From NCBI GenBank assembly GCA_021780105.1, contig JAJXZJ010000056.1, forward strand, positions 1 through 44,723: a stretch of DNA of 44,723 nt. The letters are read 5' to 3'. The notes under the pieces were generated by a model. The model was not told the DNA's origin and searched no databases. It was given only the letters and a program-made list of their open reading frames with translations. A program made the position numbers and the translations under genes. The DNA comes from a bacterium (GTDB taxonomy: Bacteria; Verrucomicrobiota; Verrucomicrobiia; Limisphaerales; J093). Below, piece by piece: positions 17,221-25,657 of the stretch. How positions within the stretch are numbered: position 1 is the first letter of the stretch; every line of letters starts with the position of its first letter.

Positions 17221-20200
17221 ATGGATTACAAGAACACGTTGAATCTGCCGCGCACGGACTTCGCGATGAAGGCCGACCTGGTGACGCGGGAACCGCAGCG
17301 GCTGGCGCAGTGGCAGGCGGACGGCCTTTACGAGCGCATCCAGGCGGAACGCGCCGGGGCGCCGGCGTTCATTCTGCACGACGGCCCGCCGTTCGCCAAC
17401 GGCGAGGTCCACGTCGGCACCGCGTTGAACAAGATTCTCAAGGACATCCTTCTCCGCCACCGGACGCTGCGCGGTTTTCGCGCCCCCTACGTGCCCGGCT
17501 GGGACTGCCACGGGCTGCCGATCGAGTTCAAGGTTTCCCAGGAACTGCGCCAGGCGGGCAACACCACCGCCGACGCCACCACGATCCGCGCCGCCTGCGA
17601 GGCCTACGCGCACAAGTTCATTGACCTTCAGCGCGCCCAGTTCCGGCGCCTCGGCGTGCTGGGCGACTGGGACAATCCGTATCTCACGCTGAACAAGGAA
17701 TACGAAGCGGCGGAACTGCGGCTGTTCGCGGACATCGTCGAGAAGGGCTTCGTTTACCGCGGCAAGAAGCCGGTGTATTGGAGCATCCCGTGCCGCACGG
17801 CGTTGGCCGAGGCGGAGGTCGAATACCGCGACCACGTCAGCCCGAGCGTCTATGTGAAGTTCCCGGTGAAAGGCCAGCCCGGCACGTTCATCGTGATCTG
17901 GACCACGACGCCGTGGACACTGCCGGCGAACCTGGCGGTGGCGTTCAACTCCACCTTCGGTTACGCGCTGGTCCGTGCCGGCGACGGGCAGTTCATCGTG
18001 TCCAGCGCGTTGCTGCCGACGGTGGCGGAGAAATGCGGTTGGACCGGCCACGAGGTCATCCGCACGCTGGCCGCGGAGGAACTCAGCCAACTGGAATACG
18101 AGCATCCGTTCTGCGCGCGCGCCGGCCGGCTGTTTCCGGGCGATGACTTCGTGACAAACGACACCGGCACGGGCTTCGTCCACATCGCGCCCGGCCACGG
18201 TTTGGAAGACTACGGGCTTGGCCTCCGGGCCGGCCTCCCGGTGTATTCGCCGGTGAACGACGACGGGTGCTTCACGCACACGAACGACCTGCCGGTGGAA
18301 CAGCAAATGCCGGCGGCAATGTTCGGCAAGTCCATTCTCGAAAAACACGGTCGGAGCGAGGCCAACGAGGTCGTGCTCGCGGAACTCCGCGCCCGCGGCG
18401 CGCTGCTCCATCACGAGCCGTTCACGCACAGCTACCCGCATTGCTGGCGCAGCAAGACGCCGGTCATCTTCCGCGCGATGGACCAGTGGTTCATCAAGGT
18501 GGACCACACGGTCGCAGCGCCGAATCCGGAGTCCGCACCTCCGAGCGGGAAGCCATTCCGGCAACAGGCGCTGACGGCGATTGACGCCGTGGCGTGGGTG
18601 CCCGACTGGGGCGTGAACCGGATCAAGAGTGCCGTCGAGTCCCGTCCGGACTGGTGCATCTCGCGTCAGCGGTCGTGGGGCGTGCCGATCCCGGCGTTTT
18701 ACGACGCCGCGGGCAATCCGATCCTTGACGCCGTGATCGTTCGCGCGGCGGCCGGCCTCGTCGCGCAGCACGGCTCGAATGTCTGGTTCGAGAAATCCGC
18801 CGCCGAACTCTGGTCGCGGCTCCGGCCGGCGGACTGGAAGGGCGCCGAAGCAGTCGCCAAGTCCGCCGACACGCTCGACGTGTGGATTGACTCCGGCTCC
18901 TCCAGCCGCGCGGTGTTGCAGACGCGGCCCGAATTGGTGAAGGCCGTGCCAAAACAGGTCGGCCCCGGCGAGGCCGCCGGTTTTCTCAAGCTCCGCGTGG
19001 AGGGCTTCCCCAACACGTTTCTGCTCCTGCCGTGCGGTTCGGAGCAGCCGCTGCCGGCGAGCCTGGCGGTGGCATTCGACCCGGAGGTGTTTCACCAGTT
19101 GGTTCACGCGGCCGGCGATTCCTACCTCGTCTCGGTGACGGCCACCTCGGCGCTCGCCGAAGCCTGCGGCTGGGGCGGCTATGAGATTTTCCGCACGGTT
19201 TATCCGGACGAGTTGCTCAGTTACCGCGTGCGGCATCCCGACACAAACGAGTTGACGAACCTGGTCGGCGCGCCCGGAGCGGGCGTGGCCGGGGCGGCGG
19301 AAACCGGCTTCTGGTTCGTGGACTGGCAGGCGGACCTTTACCTCGAAGGCTCGGACCAGCACCGCGGCTGGTTCCAGTCGTCGTTGTTGCTTTCGCTCGC
19401 GGGCAACGGCGCGCCGCCGTTCCAGACGGTGCTCACGCACGGATTCATGGTGGACGCCGACCGCGAAAAAATCTCCAAGAGCAAGCAGGGTGTTTACGAG
19501 AAACCGCAGACCGCCGAGCGCTACGTGAAGGAATTCGGCGCCGATGTGCTGCGCCTGTGGGTGGCGTCGCAGGATTTCCGCAACGACATCGTCGTCAGCG
19601 AGGAGCGCCTGAAAACCGTGGGCGAAACCTACCGGATGCTCCGCAACACGCTCCGCTACCAGCTCGCAAATCTCTACGACTTCGACCCGGCGAAGGACAC
19701 CGTGCCCGACGGCCGGCTCACCGGGCTGGACCGCTGGATTCTGGGCGAATTCGCGCAGCTCGAGGCCGACGTGCTCCGCGCCTACGACGCCTACGAATTC
19801 CACGTCGTCTATCAGCGCATCAGCCAGTTCGCCGCGGTGGAGCTTTCCGCCATCTATCACGACGTGGTGAAGGACCGGCTTTACACCGACCCGGCGAACT
19901 CGCCGCGCCGGCGCGCGACGCAGACGGCGCTCCACCGGCTCGTCACCGGCCTGTGCCAGATGCTCTCGCCGATCCTGGTGTTCACCGCCGACGAGGCGTG
20001 GCAGTTCATTCCCGGCAAGGCGGCGGCCACCGTGCATCTCACGCGCTGGGAGCCGTGGTCCTTTGCGCTGGAGGAACACGAACAGGCGGCATGGAAAAAC
20101 CTCTTCACCCTGCGCGCGGCGGCGCTGCCGCAGTTGGAACTGGCCCGGCAGGCGAAATTGATCGGCAAGGCGCTCGAGGCCAAGGTCCGCCTCCGCGGCA

Positions 20201-20445
20201 GCGAACCGGCGCTGGCGGCGGTCCGGAACGACTGGGCGTCGTTGCAGGAACTGCTGAACGTGTCGCAGTTGCAGGCCGAGGAAGTGGCCGGCGACCCGGC
20301 TGACAACCACGCATTGACGCCGTGCGTCGAGCACGCCGACGGCCGGAAATGCGAGCGCTGCTGGCATTGGGAAACCGACGTCGGCGCGCACCCGGCGCAC
20401 CCGGCGCTGTGCGGCCGCTGCGTGGCGGCGGTGACCGGCGGTTGA
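17221..20445 (+). CDS. ileS: Isoleucyl-tRNA synthetase with an extra editing-domain-like insert
   Basis: A 1074-residue class I tRNA synthetase that charges tRNA-Ile. Seen in order: the HIGH-type motif as HVGT (64-67), the CP1 editing domain with TTTPWTLPANLAVAF (~228-242) and GTGFVHIAPGHGLED (~316-330), then RPDWCISRQRSWGVPIP and the specificity loop VWIDSGSSS (554-562). Next come DLYLEGSDQHRGWFQSSLL (705-723), KISKS (750-754), the anticodon domain and a C-terminal Zn ribbon (C1044, C1047, C1064, C1067). Between VWIDSG and DLYLEGSDQ, normally adjacent apart from a short linker, ~120 residues are inserted. Residues 597-674 of that insert align without gaps to 220-297 of the protein's own editing domain. 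The copy has lost the TTTPWT motif. The protein is clearly IleRS; the insert's role is unknown. Confidence 0.95.
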   Translation: MDYKNTLNLPRTDFAMKADLVTREPQRLAQWQADGLYERIQAERAGAPAFILHDGPPFANGEVHVGTALNKILKDILLRHRTLRGFRAPYVPGWDCHGLPIEFKVSQELRQAGNTTADATTIRAACEAYAHKFIDLQRAQFRRLGVLGDWDNPYLTLNKEYEAAELRLFADIVEKGFVYRGKKPVYWSIPCRTALAEAEVEYRDHVSPSVYVKFPVKGQPGTFIVIWTTTPWTLPANLAVAFNSTFGYALVRAGDGQFIVSSALLPTVAEKCGWTGHEVIRTLAAEELSQLEYEHPFCARAGRLFPGDDFVTNDTGTGFVHIAPGHGLEDYGLGLRAGLPVYSPVNDDGCFTHTNDLPVEQQMPAAMFGKSILEKHGRSEANEVVLAELRARGALLHHEPFTHSYPHCWRSKTPVIFRAMDQWFIKVDHTVAAPNPESAPPSGKPFRQQALTAIDAVAWVPDWGVNRIKSAVESRPDWCISRQRSWGVPIPAFYDAAGNPILDAVIVRAAAGLVAQHGSNVWFEKSAAELWSRLRPADWKGAEAVAKSADTLDVWIDSGSSSRAVLQTRPELVKAVPKQVGPGEAAGFLKLRVEGFPNTFLLLPCGSEQPLPASLAVAFDPEVFHQLVHAAGDSYLVSVTATSALAEACGWGGYEIFRTVYPDELLSYRVRHPDTNELTNLVGAPGAGVAGAAETGFWFVDWQADLYLEGSDQHRGWFQSSLLLSLAGNGAPPFQTVLTHGFMVDADREKISKSKQGVYEKPQTAERYVKEFGADVLRLWVASQDFRNDIVVSEERLKTVGETYRMLRNTLRYQLANLYDFDPAKDTVPDGRLTGLDRWILGEFAQLEADVLRAYDAYEFHVVYQRISQFAAVELSAIYHDVVKDRLYTDPANSPRRRATQTALHRLVTGLCQMLSPILVFTADEAWQFIPGKAAATVHLTRWEPWSFALEEHEQAAWKNLFTLRAAALPQLELARQAKLIGKALEAKVRLRGSEPALAAVRNDWASLQELLNVSQLQAEEVAGDPADNHALTPCVEHADGRKCERCWHWETDVGAHPAHPALCGRCVAAVTGG

Positions 20446-20544
20446 GGCGTGTGGCGACGGCCGGCGGGCGGGTTCCGCCATTGCCAAAGCCGCCCGCCGC
20501 CGATACGCTGCCCCTCTCCGTCGAGGCGTGCCTCGCGGCGATTC

Positions 20545-21336
20545 ATGGCTGATTACAAAGTCCAGTTCGAGGTCTTTGAAGGACCGCTCGACCTCCTGCT
20601 TTACCTGGTGAAGAAGGAGGAGGTGGACATTTATCAGGTCAATCTGACCAGGCTGGCGACGCAATTCATCGAATACGTGGAATTGATGCGCGAGCTGGAC
20701 CTGGACATTGCCGGCGAGTTCCTCGTCATGGCCGCGACGCTGATGCTCATCAAGAGCCGCGAACTCCTGCCGGTGGAGCAGCAGGCGACGGCCGAAGGCG
20801 AGGAGGACGAGGCCGACGACCCGCGCTGGGAGCTCATCCGCAAGCTGGTCGAATACAAAAAATTCAAGGATGCCGCCGCGCGCCTGCAATCGCTGGAGAC
20901 CCGCCAGGAAGCCGTCTTTCCCCGCCAGCCGGGCAAGCTGGAGCTGGCCACGCCGGCGGCGGCCCGGCCGGAAGTGTCGGTGTTTGATTTGATCGGCGCC
21001 GTCACCGGCATCTTGAAGCGCTTCCAGCAACGCCCGGAAACGCGCGACATTTTCGAGGACAAATGGACCGTCAGCGAGAAGATCGAGTTTGTCCAGCGGA
21101 CGCTGGCCGGGCGGACGGCGGTGCGGTTTTCCGAGCTGTTCGACCACGCGGCGAGCCGCACCGAGGTGATCGTGACATTTCTCGCCGTGCTGGAGTTGAT
21201 CCGGCTCAAGCAACTGGTGGTCTGCCAGCCGGAGCCATTCAGCGAAATTGAAATCGCCGCAGCGCCCGCGCCCGCCGCTGCCGCCGGGGAAGCCGCCCCG
21301 GCCGGCGCGCATGAACCTTTGCCCGCGCATGATTGA
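20545..21336 (+). CDS. scpA: Segregation and condensation protein A
   Basis: A 263-residue kleisin ScpA, which bridges the two SMC heads and binds ScpB for chromosome condensation. The N-terminal family signature FEGPLDLLLYLVKKEEVDIYQV, the GEFLVMAATLMLIKSRELLP helix and the C-terminal winged-helix segment (TRTEVIVTFLAVLELIRLKQLV type) are all present. Start chosen at the ATG 20545, where homology begins; a GTG at 20449 would add 32 unrelated residues. The 3' end overlaps scpB by 8 bp. An Ala/Pro-rich tail of ~25 residues follows the conserved part. Confidence 0.92.
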   Translation: MADYKVQFEVFEGPLDLLLYLVKKEEVDIYQVNLTRLATQFIEYVELMRELDLDIAGEFLVMAATLMLIKSRELLPVEQQATAEGEEDEADDPRWELIRKLVEYKKFKDAAARLQSLETRQEAVFPRQPGKLELATPAAARPEVSVFDLIGAVTGILKRFQQRPETRDIFEDKWTVSEKIEFVQRTLAGRTAVRFSELFDHAASRTEVIVTFLAVLELIRLKQLVVCQPEPFSEIEIAAAPAPAAAAGEAAPAGAHEPLPAHD

Positions 21337-22090
21337 ATTGAAGCCCATTTTGGAAGCGATTTTGTTCTCCACGCAGAAGCCGCTCACGCCGGCGGAATTG
21401 AAGGCCGTGTTCGCCACCGCGGCGGAACAGGCCGAGGACGACGCCGTCCGCGCGTTCAAAAAAGTGAAGGTCGAGGACCTCACCGCCGCGCTCGAACAGC
21501 TCGCCGCCGAGCACGAGCAGGCCGGGCGGACCTACCGCCTCGCTTGCGTGGCGGGCGCGTGGCAGTTCGTCACCCAGCCGGAATTCGCGCCGTGGCTGCG
21601 GGCGTTGACCGGCGAACGCGGGCGCCCCGGCCGCCTTTCGCAACCGGCGCTGGAAACCCTCACCATCATTGCCTACCGGCAGCCGATCACCCGCGCGGAG
21701 ATCGAGCAGATTCGCGGCGTGTCGGTGGACGGCGTGATGCAAACGCTGCTGGAGCGGGGCCTGATCGAGCAGACGGGCCGCGCCGAGGTCGTCGGCCGCC
21801 CGATGCAATACGGCACGACCAAGCTGTTCCTCGAATACTTCGGCCTCGCCAATCTGGAAACCCTGCCGGCCGCCGACGAACTGCGCCGCATTCCGGTGGA
21901 ACGGCCGCCCAGCCTGCTGACGGCCGAGCCGGGCCTGGCCACCGTGCCGCCGGACCAACTGGCAGCGTCGGCCGAGGTTCCCGCCGCGGAAGCGCAGCCG
22001 AATCCGGATTCCGCTGAAACCAAACCTGAACCGCCGGCCGCGGCCGAGTCCGCGCCGGTTCCGCAATCCGAACCCCGGAGTGACGCATGA
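21329..22090 (+). CDS. scpB: Segregation and condensation protein B
   Basis: A 253-residue ScpB, the dimeric winged-helix partner of ScpA. The signature region SQPALETLTIIAYRQPITRAEIEQIRGV...LLERGLIEQTGR, and GRPMQYGTTKLFLEYFGL, is intact. The last ~65 residues are an Ala/Pro/Glu-rich, low-complexity tail. The ATG at 21329 overlaps the scpA stop and starts the MIELKPILEAILF helix; an in-frame ATG at 21311 is an alternative. The 3' end overlaps pheA by 4 bp (ATGA), so scpA, scpB and pheA are translationally coupled. Confidence 0.92.
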   Translation: MIELKPILEAILFSTQKPLTPAELKAVFATAAEQAEDDAVRAFKKVKVEDLTAALEQLAAEHEQAGRTYRLACVAGAWQFVTQPEFAPWLRALTGERGRPGRLSQPALETLTIIAYRQPITRAEIEQIRGVSVDGVMQTLLERGLIEQTGRAEVVGRPMQYGTTKLFLEYFGLANLETLPAADELRRIPVERPPSLLTAEPGLATVPPDQLAASAEVPAAEAQPNPDSAETKPEPPAAAESAPVPQSEPRSDA

Positions 22091-23148
22091 GCCTGACCGA
22101 ACACCGCCAAGCCATTGACAAGCTCGACTGGCAGATCGTGAAGCTGCTCAACGAGCGGATGCAGCACGTCCTGGAAATCGGCCGGCTGAAAAAGGCGGCG
22201 GGCCAGGAAATCTACGCGCCGCACCGTGAACAGGCCGTCTTGAAACGCGTCTGCCGGCTGAACAAAGGTCCGCTGACCGACGACGCCCTGCGCGCCATTT
22301 TCCGCGAAGTCATGTCCGGCGCGCTCGCCGCCGAAAAGCCGATGTCCATCGCCTATCTCGGCCCGGAGGCGACGTTCACGCACCAGGCCGCGCTCGAACG
22401 GTTCGGCACCAGCCTGCACTACACGCCTCTGAAAACCATCGGCGAAGTGTTCACCCATGTGTCCCGCCACCGCGCCGACTTCGGCGTCGTGCCGATCGAG
22501 AATTCCACCGAGGGCGTCGTGACTCACACGCTGGACATGTTCATGGACAGCGACCTCAAGATCGTCGCGCAGATCGTGCTCGCCATCCAGCACTGCCTGT
22601 TGAGCCGGGCGCGGCGGAACCAGATTCGCCGCCTCTACGTCCACCCGCAGACGCTGGCGCAGTGCCGCGGCTGGATTCAAAAAAATTTCGCCAGCGCGGA
22701 AATCATCGAGACATCGTCGAACGCGCGCTCGGCCGAACTGGCCGCCAAGGAGCACAATTCCGGTGCCATCGCCGGCCTGCTCGCCGCCGAGAAATACGGC
22801 CTGCCCGTGCTCGAACACGACGTGCAGGACAACGCCGGCAACGCCACGCGCTTCCTGGTGCTCGGCCGCACCGGCACGCCGCCCACCGGCCGCGACCGCA
22901 CCAGCCTCATGTTCTGCATCGCGGACAAGGTCGGCGCGCTCCACAGCGCGCTGGCGCCGTTCCGCCGTTACCAGATCAACATGACGAAGATCGAGTCCCG
23001 GCCCAGCAAGCGGAAGGCGTGGGAATACTTCTTCTTCGTGGACGTTGACGGCCACGTCACCGACCGCAAGGTGGCCAAGGCGCTGGAGCAGCTCAGCGAG
23101 CATTGCGACTTCGTCAAGGTCCTTGGCTCCTATCCGCGGACGGATTAG
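22087..23148 (+). CDS. pheA: Chorismate mutase / prephenate dehydratase (P-protein)
   Basis: A 353-residue bifunctional enzyme of phenylalanine synthesis. Residues 1-80 are an AroQ-type chorismate mutase helix bundle. Residues ~86-270 are prephenate dehydratase with the FGVVPIENSTEGVV motif and the catalytic TRF (264-266). Residues ~275-350 are a regulatory ACT domain with GALHSAL (283-289) and ESRPSK (303-308), the phenylalanine-binding site, so feedback inhibition by phenylalanine is expected. It overlaps scpB and is 7 bp from kdsD. A cell-division pair, an amino acid gene and a lipopolysaccharide gene are thus in one transcription unit. Confidence 0.94.
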   Translation: MSLTEHRQAIDKLDWQIVKLLNERMQHVLEIGRLKKAAGQEIYAPHREQAVLKRVCRLNKGPLTDDALRAIFREVMSGALAAEKPMSIAYLGPEATFTHQAALERFGTSLHYTPLKTIGEVFTHVSRHRADFGVVPIENSTEGVVTHTLDMFMDSDLKIVAQIVLAIQHCLLSRARRNQIRRLYVHPQTLAQCRGWIQKNFASAEIIETSSNARSAELAAKEHNSGAIAGLLAAEKYGLPVLEHDVQDNAGNATRFLVLGRTGTPPTGRDRTSLMFCIADKVGALHSALAPFRRYQINMTKIESRPSKRKAWEYFFFVDVDGHVTDRKVAKALEQLSEHCDFVKVLGSYPRTD

Positions 23149-23155
23149 CGCCGCC

Positions 23156-24145
23156 ATGAAACCGCCGCCGCCCGCCGTCCATCTGGACCGCGCCCGCGAG
23201 GTCTTTGCCAGCGAACTGGCCGGCCTCAAAGCCGTCGCCGACGCGTTGAACGACGCCTTCGGCCGCGCGGTCGAGACGGTCGTCGAGACGCTGGGCCGCC
23301 ACGGCAAAGTCATCGTCGTCGGCATCGGCAAGTCCGGCAACATCGGCCAGAAAATCGCCGCCACGCTCACCAGCACCGGCACCCCCGGCGTCGTCCTCAA
23401 CGCCGTGGACGCGTTGCACGGCGACCTCGGCGTGGTGAGCGACGGCGACGCCGTCCTGGCACTGAGTTACTCCGGCGAATCGGAGGAATTGCTGAACCTG
23501 CTGCCCGCGCTGAAGCGGTTTTCGGTCAAGATCATCGCGCTCACCGGCGCCGTGAAATCCACGCTCGCCCGGCACAGCGACGTGGTGTTGAGCGTGAAGG
23601 TGCCGCGGGAGGCCTGCCCCTTCAATCTCGCTCCCACCGCCAGCACCACCGCCATGCTGGTGATGGGCGACGCGCTCGCCATGGCCGTGCTCCAGGCACG
23701 GGGCTTCAAGCAGAGCGACTTCGCCCGCTACCATCCCGCCGGCGCCATCGGCCGCGTCCTGCTGCTGCAAGTCCAGCACATCATGCGCGCCGGCGAGCGC
23801 AATTCCGTGGCCCTGGAAACGCTCGCCGTGAAGGAGGCCCTGCTGGTGATGACCCGCGCCAAGGCCGGCAGCGTGAGCGTCGTCAACGCCCGCGGCCGGC
23901 TGGTGGGCGTGTTCACGGACGGCGACCTGCGCCGCCACATGGCGGCCGATCCCGGCGTGCTCGCCCGGCCGCTGGCGGAGGTGATGACGCGCCAGCCGGT
24001 GTGCGTCCGCGAGGATGCGCTGGCCGCCGAGGCGCTCAAAATTTTCAACGAGCGCAACATTGACGACCTGATCGTGGTCAACGCCCGGCGCGAGCCGGTG
24101 GGCCTGGTGGATTCTCAGGACTTGCCCAAGCTGAAAATCATGTAA
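23156..24145 (+). CDS. kdsD: D-arabinose 5-phosphate isomerase (KdsD/KpsF type)
   Basis: A 330-residue enzyme converting ribulose 5-phosphate to arabinose 5-phosphate, the first step toward Kdo of lipopolysaccharide. The N-terminal SIS domain carries VVGIGKSGNIGQKIAATL (K59), the ALHGDLG histidine (H88), SYSGES (104-109) and YHPAGAIGR (H193). Two CBS domains follow (~205-330). ATG at 23156 is used because homology starts soon after; the gene is 7 bp downstream of pheA. Its presence implies a Gram-negative outer membrane with Kdo. Confidence 0.92.
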   Translation: MKPPPPAVHLDRAREVFASELAGLKAVADALNDAFGRAVETVVETLGRHGKVIVVGIGKSGNIGQKIAATLTSTGTPGVVLNAVDALHGDLGVVSDGDAVLALSYSGESEELLNLLPALKRFSVKIIALTGAVKSTLARHSDVVLSVKVPREACPFNLAPTASTTAMLVMGDALAMAVLQARGFKQSDFARYHPAGAIGRVLLLQVQHIMRAGERNSVALETLAVKEALLVMTRAKAGSVSVVNARGRLVGVFTDGDLRRHMAADPGVLARPLAEVMTRQPVCVREDALAAEALKIFNERNIDDLIVVNARREPVGLVDSQDLPKLKIM

Positions 24146-24205
24146 TAGGCTTGCGGCGATGACACTGCGCAACGCGAATACCGCTTGCCGAAACCTGCGC
24201 CGCTT

Positions 24206-24997
24206 ATGCCCACGTTCCCTCGTTTCCTCACCACGCTGCTGCTCGTGGCGTGGCTCGCCGCCCCGCTCATGACCCGCGCCGCCAAACCCGACGCCGTCCA
24301 GCAGGCGCACACCTTCACCAAGCGGATCACCCGCACCGTCCGCGCCGATTATCTGCTGTTTCTGCCGAAAGGCTACGGCCAGAAGGCCACCAAGAAATGG
24401 CCGTTGATCCTTTTCCTGCACGGCTCCGGCGAACGCGGCAGCGACCTCTGGCTCGTCGCCAAACACGGGCCGCCGAAAATCGTGGCGGACAAGCCGGACT
24501 TCCCGTTCATCGTCGTATCGCCGCAATGTCCCGCCGGGCAGACCTGGTCCGATGACATCCTGCTCGCGCTGCTGGACGAGGTCACCACGAAATACGCGGT
24601 GGACAAGACCCGCGTCTATCTCACCGGCCTGAGCATGGGCGGCTACGGCACCTGGAGCCTGGGCATCGCCCATCCGGAACGTTTTGCTGCCATCGCCCCG
24701 GTCTGCGGCGGCGGCGACCCGGTGAAAATCCTGCTCGCGGAGGGCAAACAGGCCGAGGCGTTGAAGACGCTGCCCGTCTGGGCGTTTCACGGCGCGAAGG
24801 ACCCGGTGGTGAACGTCTCCGAATCCGAGCGGATGGCGGCGGCGCTGCGGCAGTTCGGCGATGCCGACGTGAAGCTGACGATCTACCCCGACGCCCAGCA
24901 CGACTGCTGGACCGTCACCTACGACAATCCGAAGCTCTACGAGTGGTTCCTCGCCCACCAGCGCAAGTCCGTGAAACACGGGCTGCGGGATCGGTAG
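24206..24997 (+). CDS. Secreted alpha/beta-hydrolase (predicted esterase/peptidase)
   Basis: A 263-residue hydrolase of the PHB-depolymerase-like / dienelactone-hydrolase-like group (predicted peptidase type). A signal peptide covers residues 1-26. The triad is GLSMGGYG (S143), HGAKDPVV (D199) and AQHDCW (H232), with the oxyanion region LFLHGSGERGSD at ~69-80. Such proteins act as feruloyl, acetyl-xylan or similar esterases; the substrate cannot be told. Start at ATG 24206, ahead of the signal peptide; a TTG 21 bases upstream is less likely. Its stop codon lies inside a REP-like repeat (24995), so the extreme C-terminus may be recent. Confidence 0.8.
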   Translation: MPTFPRFLTTLLLVAWLAAPLMTRAAKPDAVQQAHTFTKRITRTVRADYLLFLPKGYGQKATKKWPLILFLHGSGERGSDLWLVAKHGPPKIVADKPDFPFIVVSPQCPAGQTWSDDILLALLDEVTTKYAVDKTRVYLTGLSMGGYGTWSLGIAHPERFAAIAPVCGGGDPVKILLAEGKQAEALKTLPVWAFHGAKDPVVNVSESERMAAALRQFGDADVKLTIYPDAQHDCWTVTYDNPKLYEWFLAHQRKSVKHGLRDR

Positions 24998-25018
24998 GGC
25001 GGTGGTGCCGCGCAGCCC
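24995..25018 (+). repeat. REP-like element, left of the RAYT relic
   Basis: TAGGGCGGTGGTGCC followed by GCGCAGCCC closely matches TAGGGCGGCGGTGCC followed by CCGCCGCCC at 25570-25593 (same strand, about four differences). The two flank a decayed REP-associated transposase. The unit's first three bases supply the esterase stop codon. Confidence 0.65.
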
Positions 25019-25042
25019 AAATAGTCAGACCATGTCGTGCCC

Positions 25043-25512
25043 TCACCAACGAATCTCATGCACCCGGCCAAAGTAAGGCCACTCCTCGGGTTGCGCGACC
25101 AAGCCATGCCGGACCGGGTTCTCCCGCACGACTGCCACTTCTGCGCATAGCTTTCGTCATGGCGCAGGCGGTGATGAAATCCACCCGCCTGAAACCTCCC
25201 GGCCTCCGGATGCGTTTTGGCGAAGCGGTCCTTCCAGAAGGCCATCCAGCGTTCGAGGGTGAAGCGCGGATCGCTGGGCGCGCAAAACAGGTGCAGGTGG
25301 TCCGGCATGAGCAGGTAATCGCTCACCAGCCAGGCGGTGGCGGTGTGCTCCCAGAGGTCATGCAAGACGCGCTGCACCGACGGCTGCGTCAGTCAATGCT
25401 CACGATTCGCCGCGCAGACGGTGAGGAAAAACCAGTTGGGGCCGCCCGATGAGAGGTGAACGCCCTTGGCCGGAGTGCGGCGGCCGGCTTCGCGGAAGGG
25501 CGTCTCGGACAT
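25043..25512 (-). pseudogene. REP-associated tyrosine transposase (RAYT, Y1_Tnp), broken
   Basis: A single-strand HUH/Y1 transposase of the IS200-like RAYT group. The ATG at 25512 opens SETPFREAGRRTPAKGVHL and NWFFLTVCAANRE. The HUH-type motif is YLLMPDHLHLF, followed by RFTLERWMAFWKDRFAKTHP and a FHHRLRHDESYAQKW block that contains the usual tyrosine. Two lesions are seen: an in-frame TGA at codon 40 (25393-25395), and a frameshift near 25131. After the frameshift the normal ending VRENPVRHGLVAQPEEWPY is found in another frame up to 25043. It is therefore non-functional. REP-like repeats lie on both sides, as expected for this family. Confidence 0.8.
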
Positions 25513-25569
25513 GGCGCAATGGGTAGCACAAGGCACCCTTGGGCGGAAAGGCAATACGGTCGCTGATGG

Positions 25570-25626
25570 TAGGGCGGCGGTGCCCCGCCGCCCAAAAATG
25601 GGGCGGAGCGGCAGCTCCGCCCTACC
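25570..25626. repeat. REP-like palindromic pair, right of the RAYT relic
   Basis: Two imperfect or perfect hairpins back to back. TAGGGCGGCGGTGCC...GCCGCCC (25570-25593) is followed after a short A run by GGGCGGAGC, GGCA, GCTCCGCCC (25601-25622), a perfect 9-bp stem ending in CCCTACC. The outer edges (GGTAGGGCG and CGCCCTACC) are themselves inverted, giving a BIME-like unit. RAYT enzymes mobilise such repeats. Confidence 0.75.
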
Positions 25627-25657
25627 GCTGCCGCGCCGGACCGGCGTTTGCGCGCCG

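Noticed and set aside
17170..21483. A 1437-codon minus-strand open frame across ileS and scpA
   Set aside because: It lies wholly opposite well-identified genes, spans two of them and has no recognisable domain; a GC-bias artefact.
25393..25395. In-frame TGA in the RAYT gene read as selenocysteine or a recoded codon
   Set aside because: There is also a frameshift downstream and no SECIS-like context was seen, so simple decay explains it.
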